A stretch of DNA of 41,628 bases from an uncultured Planctomycetaceae bacterium (lineage in GTDB: Bacteria > Planctomycetota > Planctomycetia > Pirellulales > UBA1268): NCBI GenBank assembly GCA_903885565.1, contig CAISJI010000090.1, positions 1-41,628 of the forward strand. The letters run 5' to 3'. The position numbers and the translations under genes are program-made. Below the pieces are notes generated by a model. It saw only the letters and a program-made list of their open reading frames with translations. It ran no database searches and was not told the origin of the DNA. Below, piece after piece: positions 8,929 through 16,629 of this stretch. How positions within the stretch are numbered: the stretch's first letter is position 1; each line of letters starts with the position of its first letter.

Positions 8929-9825
8929 TCATTCTCCGGTTTTTCTCATCACGGCCAGGATCGATGTTCCCCATGGAAATCGCACGAGGTGGCCGATTGG
9001 GGTTTCGCTGGCGAAGATGGCCCAAAGCCCCTGGTTGATGAGCCACGGAGGAACTTCGTCCCCCTTCTGGGCCAACTCCAGCCGCTGGTCGCTCGTAAGT
9101 TGTCCGACGGCCCGGCCCTGACTCGACCGCCGCAACCAGAGCAGAGGGCTGAGGAGAAACATGAAGTACCGGCAGTCGAGGAGTTCCCATCCGGTTGATT
9201 GAGCCAGCGGGGCGAAATCGCCGACCTGATACCTCCGTTGATGGTTCCCAACGTCATCGACATACGACCAGAACGCCTTCAGGGCGGGAACGGTGACAAA
9301 CAGCAAGCCGCCGGGGGCGACAGCCCGCCGGATTCCTCGGAGAGCCCCCTCGTGATCCTGGATGTGCTCCAGCACATCCAGCAGAAACGCGCAGTCCCAG
9401 CGGTTGGTCCACTGAAGGTCGAGAATGTCAGTCTGAAACCGCAATGTCGACAACGGCAAGGATCCTGTCGCCAGATCCAACGCATGCGCGGAAGAATCTC
9501 CCAGGGCCAACTCAGGGGTGAGCCATGGGGAGGCGTCTGCGAGGTACCGCACCCAGCCTCCACAGCCCCCCCCCAGATCGATCACCCGCGGGGACGAATC
9601 CGTGGGGAAATGAGGCAGGCCCCATTTCCGCACGGCGTGAAGGAGAAATCTGTGCCGGCCCCGATACCAGAAATGGTCCCGTTGCATGGCGGCCAAACGG
9701 TCGTGTCCCCGGGAATCGTAGTCCTGATCGCGATGGCTCACCCGATGCGGCGGAACCCGGATTCCGGTCCTTTCATCGAGCCGATAGGGATCCAACAACA
9801 TCATTCCCCCAAAATCGTCCGTCAC
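8929..9825 (-). CDS. Class I SAM-dependent methyltransferase
   Basis: A 298-residue methyltransferase with a glycine-rich loop at residues 81-91 (VIDLGGGCGGW) and the later motif FLLDVLEHIQDHEGAL, followed by APGGLLFVTVPA, as in Methyltransf_23/ubiE-like enzymes. The region after the fold has a hydrophobic segment (FMFLLSPLLWL) that may associate with the membrane. The GTG start at 9825 is preceded by a GGGGAG about 14 bases upstream; ATG codons at 9804 and 9801 are alternatives. It is 45 bases downstream of the aminotransferase gene and probably co-transcribed with it. The acceptor is unknown. Confidence 0.8.
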   Translation of the reverse strand: MTDDFGGMMLLDPYRLDERTGIRVPPHRVSHRDQDYDSRGHDRLAAMQRDHFWYRGRHRFLLHAVRKWGLPHFPTDSSPRVIDLGGGCGGWVRYLADASPWLTPELALGDSSAHALDLATGSLPLSTLRFQTDILDLQWTNRWDCAFLLDVLEHIQDHEGALRGIRRAVAPGGLLFVTVPALKAFWSYVDDVGNHQRRYQVGDFAPLAQSTGWELLDCRYFMFLLSPLLWLRRSSQGRAVGQLTSDQRLELAQKGDEVPPWLINQGLWAIFASETPIGHLVRFPWGTSILAVMRKTGE

Positions 9826-9870
9826 GTCGACACCGTCGACTCCCCTTGAACATGCCCCAGAGGGAATGCT

Positions 9871-11025
9871 TCACGATCGCGGCAAAACTTCCCTGAAGAA
9901 CACCCCGATCTGCTCGACGACACGCTTTTGGTCGGCCTCCGTGATGTCGTAATAGAGCGGGAGTCTCAACAACCTGCCGCTGATATCGTCGGTGACGGGG
10001 AGATCGCGGACCGTGAATCCATGCAGACGGCCCATGGGGGAACTGTGCAATGGCACGTAATGGAAAACCGCATTGATACCCTGCCTGTTGAGATGCTCCA
10101 TCAAGGCAGTTCGGGTCACCTCATTCTCGAGGAGTATATAGAAGAGATGAAAGTTCGACTCCTCCGGGGCACACGGAGCAGGCAAACGCAACAATCCCTC
10201 CTCCGCCAGCGGCACCAGGGCTTTCCGATAATAGTCGTAGATCCCCCGCCGCCGGGCGTTGATCGCGTCGGCCATCTCAAGCTGGGCATAGAGGAAAGCC
10301 ATCGTGAGCTCGCTCGGCACGTAGCTCGAGCCATTGTCGACCCATGTGTACTTGTCAACGTGGCCCCGGAAGAACTGTTTTCTGTTCGTCCCCTTGTCGC
10401 GGATGATCTCTGCGCGTTCGATGAGTGACGGATCGTTGATGCACAGCGCGCCACCCTCGCCGCAGATTATGTTCTTCGTCTCATGAAAGCTGTAGCAACC
10501 AAGATGGCCGATCGATCCCAGAGCCCGACCGTTCTGATATGAGTTCACGCCCTGGGCCGCATCCTCGGCGACCAGAAGGCCGTGCCGATCGGCGATCTCC
10601 ATGATCCGCGGCATATTGCAGCCCAAGCCGGCGTAATGAACGGGAAAGATGGCACGGGTTCGGCTGGTGATCGCCTCCTCGATCAGACCTTCGTTGATAT
10701 TGAGGGTATCCGGCCGAATGTCGACGAAGACGGGCCGGACGCCCAGCCTGACGAGGCAACTGGCTGTAGACACGAAGGTGAAGGAGGGGATCAGAACCTC
10801 ATCCCCAGGCTTGAGGTCAAAGAGGATCGCTGACATCTCAAGAGCGGCGGTGCACGATGCAACCAGCAACACTCTGGGTATCCTGAACCGCTCCTCGAGC
10901 AGACGGGAACATTGGCTCGTGAAATGGCCATCTCCTCCAAGGTTGTTCAACGTGATCGCCTGAGCGATGTAGAACAACTCCTTGCCGGCAACGAAAGGAC
11001 GGTTGAAGGGAATTTCGCTGCTCAT
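9871..11025 (-). CDS. wecE: TDP-4-keto-6-deoxy-sugar aminotransferase (WecE/RffA-like)
   Basis: A 384-residue PLP enzyme of the DegT/DnrJ/EryC1/StrS family. The N-terminus (IPFNRPFVAGKE), VASCTAALEMSA, VFVDIRPDTLNI, PVHYAGLGCNM and DKGTNRKQFFRGHVDKYTW closely match WecE/RffA. The PLP lysine is Lys184 in FHETKN, and EDAAQ (154-158) holds the Asp that pairs with the pyridine nitrogen. WecE converts TDP-4-keto-6-deoxy-glucose plus glutamate to TDP-4-amino-4,6-dideoxy-galactose (Fuc4N), used in enterobacterial common antigen and other glycans. This implies that the cell has an RmlA/RmlB pathway elsewhere. The product here may feed the acetyltransferase at 6185-6847. The symbol follows sequence resemblance; the exact stereochemistry is not proven. 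Confidence 0.85.
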   Translation of the reverse strand: MSSEIPFNRPFVAGKELFYIAQAITLNNLGGDGHFTSQCSRLLEERFRIPRVLLVASCTAALEMSAILFDLKPGDEVLIPSFTFVSTASCLVRLGVRPVFVDIRPDTLNINEGLIEEAITSRTRAIFPVHYAGLGCNMPRIMEIADRHGLLVAEDAAQGVNSYQNGRALGSIGHLGCYSFHETKNIICGEGGALCINDPSLIERAEIIRDKGTNRKQFFRGHVDKYTWVDNGSSYVPSELTMAFLYAQLEMADAINARRRGIYDYYRKALVPLAEEGLLRLPAPCAPEESNFHLFYILLENEVTRTALMEHLNRQGINAVFHYVPLHSSPMGRLHGFTVRDLPVTDDISGRLLRLPLYYDITEADQKRVVEQIGVFFREVLPRS

Positions 11026-11617
11026 GGCCGCTACGCTGTGACTGCCGTTTTGAAAAGTGCGGCGCTGGGGTTGGATTGAGAATCTACTCCCTCAGGTCCG
11101 TTGCTCCAAGGATCGATCAGGCAGGAAGTCCCTGCAGCCTATCGCCGCCGAGCACCTTGGTCCATGGCCTGAAGGGCATGTCAAACTGCAGAGCTACCTC
11201 CCAAGCGCGGACCAGCAGACTCAGGTGACTCCACCACGATCCGGCCACACAGCGTCTCGGGATACCGGCCCCCAGCCCCAGAGTCGCTGCAGCCCTGGTT
11301 GGTTGCTGTGCCTCCACAACCGCATAGGGCTGTTCTGCTGAAAGGCAAAGCCCTACCTTGGAGACATTGCGTCATCCATGGGGGCCGGAATACGTCTTCA
11401 GGCAGCACCCCCTCCTCTCGCAATATCAACAGCTCCACCTTGGACTCGCTGCGGATGACAGCCGTGATCAGCCCATCGGGCATTTTCTATGTGTGAAACG
11501 CAGGCGGCAGCCAACTGACCTGCCGATCTGACAGACCGGAACGAAATCGACTGTCGCGCGATCCGCCGCCTCTCGGCACGGCCCTAGAGCAAAACGCCGA
11601 GAAGGATTCCTAGCCCA
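11026..11617. other. Gene-free divergent intergenic region
   Basis: A 592-base gap between the divergent aminotransferase and large glycosyltransferase genes. Several short open frames exist but none has a recognisable protein signature. It should hold both promoters. Near its right end GAGAAGGA lies about 10 bases before the TTG start of the next gene. I see no repeat or hairpin here that I can defend. Confidence 0.45.
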
Positions 11618-14194
11618 TTGAAATCTTGCATCGTCACCATCGCATCGTGCCACTCGCTCCATTTCGCGAGGGCGCTGATGCAGAGCGTGGCCGAGCATCA
11701 CCCCGAAGCAGACCGCTTCTGTGTTCTGATTGCCCGAGACACACAGCAGGCGGACTCGCTGCGCGATGAGTTCACGACCATTCCCATCGTATCACTCGGC
11801 CTGCCGGGAGGAGACGACTGCCTGTTTCAATACGACTCTTCCGAGATGGCTTCTGTCGCACAGCCATGGATTTTCGAGCATCTATTCTCTCTCGGTTACG
11901 ACACCGTAGTGTTCATCGCTCCTCAAATCCGGATCTATCAGCCGCTCCTCGAGGCGTTCCGCCTGCTCGACACGACAGCCGATGTCGTCTTGACCCCAAA
12001 CTTTACTGCGCCGATCTCAGGCAGGCGGCATCCAGATGCGGTCAATACGCTGAAGCTGGGCACCTACAATCCTGATTTTCTCGCGGTTCAGCGGACGGAT
12101 AACACCTGCCAATTCATCCGCTGGTGGCAGGAAAAGCTGCTCGCAAACGGCTTCCTCTCCCTGGCAGACCGGTTGCCCGCAGATCAACGATGGCACGATC
12201 TGATTCCTGCCCTGTGCGACCGCACGGCGGTTCTGCGTCATCGGGGATACAACGTCACACGCTGGAATCTCGGGGAACGACGGCTGCATGTCGATCGTAC
12301 CGGCCATCTCCTTGCCGATGACGAGATGCTGGTGTTTTTCAATTTCAGCGGCTTCACCCCCGAGCATCCCGAATCACCAACGCACTCGCAGGAAATACGA
12401 GTCGCCAACAAGACTGTCGTCCAACTCACGCGCAAGTACGCGGAGGCGCTGCAGGAACTCGGCTCGGCCTGGTATGCCCGACTGCCGGATGAGTTCACCG
12501 TTTTCTCCGACGGCAGCAGAATAACCCCTCCGGAACGCGCACGATTCCGTCGAGACGGGACATTGCATCAGGCATGCGCGGGCCGGCCATTCTCCCGCCC
12601 GGATCTCCTGCGCCTCGAACTGTCAGACGCCACCGAGGCAGACACAATTGCCTCCTCGTTCTTCGCCCTCGGAGAAATCGGCAGATTGCACGGGCTGAGC
12701 GATCAACTTCTCGGCAGGCCCGCCACTCCGGCGGAAATCCGGGCGTGGCGGCCGTGGATGAGGAGCCGACTGGGAATGGCGAGGCTGCTCTTGAGAACGG
12801 GATTGTCACAAGAGGCACGTCGCTCGCCGGGGTGGCTGGCGAGGCTCCTGCGGTATATCGCTCAATCGCCGCTGGCATCTGGCCCCGTTCGCGACTGCGC
12901 CGTGATTCCACTCACGCGGCTAGTCTCGCTGGGGGCAGGATTTTTCCCGGGGCTCGCCTATCGTCCGTGTCTTCGCAGTGACGCTGCAAAGACACCGGAG
13001 CCGCACCCGAAGCAGATCCTCGGGCATGTTGCGCCATCCCCCGCACCCAGGCGCCCCGTTCAGAACGCGCCGGGCGTGAACATTCTTGGCTATTTCGGCA
13101 GTGACCTCGGGATCGGCGAAGCGGCCCGTTCCCTCGCCGGCTCGTGTGATGAAGCCGGCATCGCCGTCACCCGCATCGACGCCGGCGAACTGTTCGCTGC
13201 TCCCGTGAGCACCATCGGCGCGACCAGCTTCCCCCGACACGAGCAACGCCCCATCGACATCCTGTTTTACAACGCCGATGTCACACTCGCCGCCGCCCAG
13301 CATCTCCGGGCCATTGGCCACCATTCCGGTTATCGAATCGGCTTCTGGCACTGGGAACAGCTGATCTTGCCGCAGCGCTTTCACGACGCGTTTGCCGAGG
13401 TCGACGAACTCTGGGTTCCTTCCACATTCATCCAGAAAGCTATCGGTCCGGTCGCGCCGGTGCCTGTGGTGATGATCCCCCACGCAGTGCGTTTTACGCC
13501 AACACCCGGTGTGAAACGCTCCGCGTTCGGACTGCCGGAGGACAAGTGCCTCGTTCTGGTCATGTATGACTTTCATTCCTTCCAGGAGCGGAAGAATCCC
13601 CAGGCCGCCATCGCGGCCTTCCGGCAGGCCAAAGCGGCGGAGCCGTCGCTCGGGCTGGTCATCAAGACGATCAACGCGCAGCATCATCAGCGTGAACGGC
13701 AGGAACTGAAGGATGCATTGCGCGATGTGACAGACGTGACGTTCATCGATGCAGCCCTGACACGGCAGCAGGCATGGGATCTCCAGATGTGCTGCGACAT
13801 CCTGCTGTCGTTGCATCGGGCCGAGGGTTTCGGACTCATTCTGGCCGAGATGATGTACCTCGGGAAAGCGGTTGTCGCCACCGGGTGGTCAGCGAATATG
13901 GACTTCATGGACGAGTCGAACTCGCTGCCTGTTGCCTTCGAACTGAAACCGCTGCCGCGCCCGATCGGCCCCTACGAAGCCGGTATTCCGTGGGCGGAGC
14001 CCGATATTGACCATGCCTCAGCAGCCTTGCGTCGCCTGATCACGGACCGGCACCTTGCCTCGCGATTGGGACACAACGCACGGGAAACGATTCTCCGGAC
14101 CCTCGATCCACAGGTTGTCGGTGCACGGGTCAGGCAGCGGCTCGACGTCATCGCTCGCTGGTTTCCGAGGGCCCGGGCAGCACCTCCGCGCTGA
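11618..14194 (+). CDS. Large multidomain glycosyltransferase with C-terminal GT4 domain
   Basis: An 858-residue protein in three parts. Residues 1 to about 290 look like a GT-A type transferase (SCIVTIASCHSLHFARAL; LGYDTVVFIAPQIRIY; TLKLGTYNPDFLAV). Residues about 320-400 hold a small helical region resembling a DUF4214 linker (LLGRPATPAEIRAW). Residues about 485-850 form a GT4 (GT-B) domain that begins LGYFGSDLGIGEAARSL and carries the E-x7-E donor signature at Glu736 and Glu744 (AEGFGLILAEMM). It may therefore add two sugars in succession to a surface glycan. Translation starts at TTG 11618, where the fold begins, with GAGAAGGA upstream. It converges with the WbsX gene after 76 bases. Confidence 0.8.
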   Translation: MKSCIVTIASCHSLHFARALMQSVAEHHPEADRFCVLIARDTQQADSLRDEFTTIPIVSLGLPGGDDCLFQYDSSEMASVAQPWIFEHLFSLGYDTVVFIAPQIRIYQPLLEAFRLLDTTADVVLTPNFTAPISGRRHPDAVNTLKLGTYNPDFLAVQRTDNTCQFIRWWQEKLLANGFLSLADRLPADQRWHDLIPALCDRTAVLRHRGYNVTRWNLGERRLHVDRTGHLLADDEMLVFFNFSGFTPEHPESPTHSQEIRVANKTVVQLTRKYAEALQELGSAWYARLPDEFTVFSDGSRITPPERARFRRDGTLHQACAGRPFSRPDLLRLELSDATEADTIASSFFALGEIGRLHGLSDQLLGRPATPAEIRAWRPWMRSRLGMARLLLRTGLSQEARRSPGWLARLLRYIAQSPLASGPVRDCAVIPLTRLVSLGAGFFPGLAYRPCLRSDAAKTPEPHPKQILGHVAPSPAPRRPVQNAPGVNILGYFGSDLGIGEAARSLAGSCDEAGIAVTRIDAGELFAAPVSTIGATSFPRHEQRPIDILFYNADVTLAAAQHLRAIGHHSGYRIGFWHWEQLILPQRFHDAFAEVDELWVPSTFIQKAIGPVAPVPVVMIPHAVRFTPTPGVKRSAFGLPEDKCLVLVMYDFHSFQERKNPQAAIAAFRQAKAAEPSLGLVIKTINAQHHQRERQELKDALRDVTDVTFIDAALTRQQAWDLQMCCDILLSLHRAEGFGLILAEMMYLGKAVVATGWSANMDFMDESNSLPVAFELKPLPRPIGPYEAGIPWAEPDIDHASAALRRLITDRHLASRLGHNARETILRTLDPQVVGARVRQRLDVIARWFPRARAAPPR

Positions 14195-14270
14195 CGGGAG
14201 AGGCCTCATACAAGCTGAGCGGCCGGCAGCACCCCAGGATCGCACCATCACGTTAGTCCGCGGGATTGCC

Positions 14271-15398
14271 CTAGCTGCGGACGGCCTCCACCGCATCGCG
14301 AAACTGCTCGAGATAGGCGTAGCCATGGGCCTCGTCCGGCTCGAGAACCGCCCCCTCCGCCCATTCGTTCCACGCGTTCACGAACACGAATGGCGAGCCC
14401 TCAGACGCCGCCGCCGCCAGCTGTCTCCGCATGAAGCGTCCGAATGCCTGCGGATTCGCGCCCGACACGATCCTCGCATGCTCTCCGCGCCTCGGCGTAT
14501 TGTCCCATCCCACGAAGGCACCGCGAAACTCGTTCGTGGCGTATTTCCGGGCGACCATATGCTCCCAAATCGCTTCATACGGCCACTCATGCGATCGGCA
14601 CGCGTCAAATGAACGGAACAGGGCTCGCACCGCGCGTTCCGCAAACCATCTCGCGCGCAGCCCGAATGACGTCCGTCGCCTGATTGCCAACCAGGGCTCG
14701 AATGCCACCGAGGCGGCATATTCCGGACCGCCGGGCCTGTCGTCAAAACAGGTGAGCGTCTTGATGAAACTGATGCCCGATATGCCGGCATCCTCGGCCC
14801 AGCGCTGCCACGCGGCGAACATCTGGCTGATCGCGGGAAAATCCTGGGGGCGATAGACCAGGAACATCGGCTTACCCTGATACGTCAGATACCGCGGATC
14901 GCTGAAGAAGGGAAGCAGGTAATCGAAGTGCATCCGCCACTCCCGCTCTCCCCCGTAATTCTGCTCGATCAGGACGTCCCGTGTCGCCCCATCCCACGAT
15001 CGGGTCCAGGATTCGTTGGCCCACGAGAAACAAAAGGGGAAATCCGGAGATCCGCTCGCCAGAATCGCCTCTGCCGGCCGTTCGAGAAGTTTCTTGCCGT
15101 TGAACCAGTAGTGGTAGTAGCAGAAGCCGTCGACACGGTACTCGCGGGCGAGATTCGCCTGCCACTCCCGCGTTGCGGCGTCGGTGAGGTCGTAATAGCG
15201 ACCGCCGAGAGGCACGCGGGGCTGCTGATGACCTGCGTGAAGCGGCCGCGCGCGACGCACGTTCGTCCAGTCGGTGAATCCCTCCCCCCACCACCGGTCG
15301 TTTTCCGGAATTGGGTGAAATTGCGGGAGATGAAACGCGATGACCTTCGTGCTTGACGAGGGCTGGTGGGGCATGGGCATGGTTCGTGACCGGCTCAC
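14271..15398 (-). CDS. WbsX family (GH99-like) glycan protein
   Basis: A 375-residue protein with the WbsX signature at residues 22-47, including FHLPQFHPIPENDRWWGEG and FTDWTNV. It continues with YYHYWFNGKKLLERP, FCFSWANESWTR and the C-terminal FVFVNAWNEWAEGAVLEPDEAHGY after residue 330. WbsX domains are TIM-barrel proteins related to GH99 endo-mannanases. They are common in O-antigen and rhamnan clusters, where they are annotated as glycosyltransferase or glycosidase domains without a firmly proven reaction. No signal peptide is evident. Starts at 15380 or 15374 are also possible because the first 16 residues are not conserved in character. It lies 39 bases downstream of the GT2 gene and is probably in the same transcript. 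Confidence 0.85.
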   Translation of the reverse strand: MSRSRTMPMPHQPSSSTKVIAFHLPQFHPIPENDRWWGEGFTDWTNVRRARPLHAGHQQPRVPLGGRYYDLTDAATREWQANLAREYRVDGFCYYHYWFNGKKLLERPAEAILASGSPDFPFCFSWANESWTRSWDGATRDVLIEQNYGGEREWRMHFDYLLPFFSDPRYLTYQGKPMFLVYRPQDFPAISQMFAAWQRWAEDAGISGISFIKTLTCFDDRPGGPEYAASVAFEPWLAIRRRTSFGLRARWFAERAVRALFRSFDACRSHEWPYEAIWEHMVARKYATNEFRGAFVGWDNTPRRGEHARIVSGANPQAFGRFMRRQLAAAASEGSPFVFVNAWNEWAEGAVLEPDEAHGYAYLEQFRDAVEAVRS

Positions 15399-15437
15399 AC
15401 CGGAAAGACCGCGACTACGGGATTGCTAAGGATTCTA

Positions 15438-16367
15438 TCACGCGTCACACGACGCCCGTACTGGCTCACCGCCCGCGTTGCTCGCCAGTCCCGTCCGAAT
15501 CGCGTTCCACAACAGCCGCGGATTCGGCAGGTCAGGGAGGTTCGTCAGCGCGACCAGAGCGAGATGGGGGATCGACGCACAGAGACACACCACCCTCTCC
15601 ACGCCAGAGTATCTGCGGCGGATGAAGAGCAGCCGGGACGCGATCATCCGGTAATCCCGATTCCATCGGCCGCGGTGCAGTGCGGACCGTGACACCTTGT
15701 GTAATACCCGCAGTTCCGGCTCGACCACCAGATACGCCGGGACACCGGCGTCCCTCGCTCTCAGCAGAAAATCGAAGTCTTCGTAATACGTCACATATCG
15801 CTCGTCAAAGCCGTTGATACGATTCCACGCCTGCACGGGCACCAGCAACACGCAGCCCGTCAGGATGTCGACGGCGGTCTGCACCGTAAACTGGCGCCGC
15901 AAGCGGAAAAACGGGACCGCGACCGACCGCGGTCCGCCCGAATACCAGACGACTGTCGGGTGATCGAAGTAGAAGATCAGCGGCCCCATGATGGCCTGCG
16001 GAAATGCGTTGGCTTTCGCGAGCCACGTCTCGATGAAGCCGGGACCGAAGAAGGTGTCGTTGTTGAGGAGTAAAAGATGCGTGCACCCCGTGTCGGCGGC
16101 CACGTCGACGGCGGCGTTGCAGGTAGAGGCAAAGCCGCCGTGCGGCTTCCGCAAATAGGTGACAAAGGGATAGTCAAGGATGGCATCGGGTGGCGACTCG
16201 GGGGAGCCGTCGTCGGCGAGAAACAGCTGGAAATCCTGGCTTGTCTGACCGGCAAGCGTCTGCAGACAGTCGAGCGTGTCCCCCCAATTCCCAAACACCG
16301 GCATGACAACGCCGAGCCGTACCGGGGTTATCGCCGCAGCTTCCCGACATGATTCGGCAAGATTCAT
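15438..16367 (-). CDS. GT2 family glycosyltransferase (rhamnosyltransferase-like)
   Basis: A 309-residue soluble GT2 enzyme. The GT-A fold starts at LGVVMPVFGNWGDTLDCL and continues with FLADDGSPE. The metal-site loop is LLLLNNDTFFGPGF, in which NND takes the place of DxD, and the acceptor-side segment is GFDERYVTYYEDFDFLLRARDAG. This pattern (NND plus EDxD) is typical of rhamnosyl- and related transferases that extend O-antigen chains in the cytoplasm. It is the first gene of a minus-strand pair with the WbsX gene and is divergent from the exported glycosidase at 16630. Donor and acceptor are unknown. Confidence 0.85.
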   Translation of the reverse strand: MNLAESCREAAAITPVRLGVVMPVFGNWGDTLDCLQTLAGQTSQDFQLFLADDGSPESPPDAILDYPFVTYLRKPHGGFASTCNAAVDVAADTGCTHLLLLNNDTFFGPGFIETWLAKANAFPQAIMGPLIFYFDHPTVVWYSGGPRSVAVPFFRLRRQFTVQTAVDILTGCVLLVPVQAWNRINGFDERYVTYYEDFDFLLRARDAGVPAYLVVEPELRVLHKVSRSALHRGRWNRDYRMIASRLLFIRRRYSGVERVVCLCASIPHLALVALTNLPDLPNPRLLWNAIRTGLASNAGGEPVRASCDA

Positions 16368-16629
16368 TGGAGATACCGGGGGCTTCGCACACTGGCCTCA
16401 GCTCAGTATACCCGCTCCTGTCACCCCATACAGACTAGAGGGGGCTATACCCATTTTGTGACTGATCTCGCCGCAACCCTCCGGTCGTCCCGCGATCGCC
16501 CATTCGGTACCGGCCATGACCAGTCTGGCCAGCCAGAACCAGCCGGAGGTGGTCGTGTTCGCTCGCCCCGACCTCCTCTATCATGAACTCTTCCACCCGC
16601 TTGGGTTCCACCTCAATCACGCCTACATC

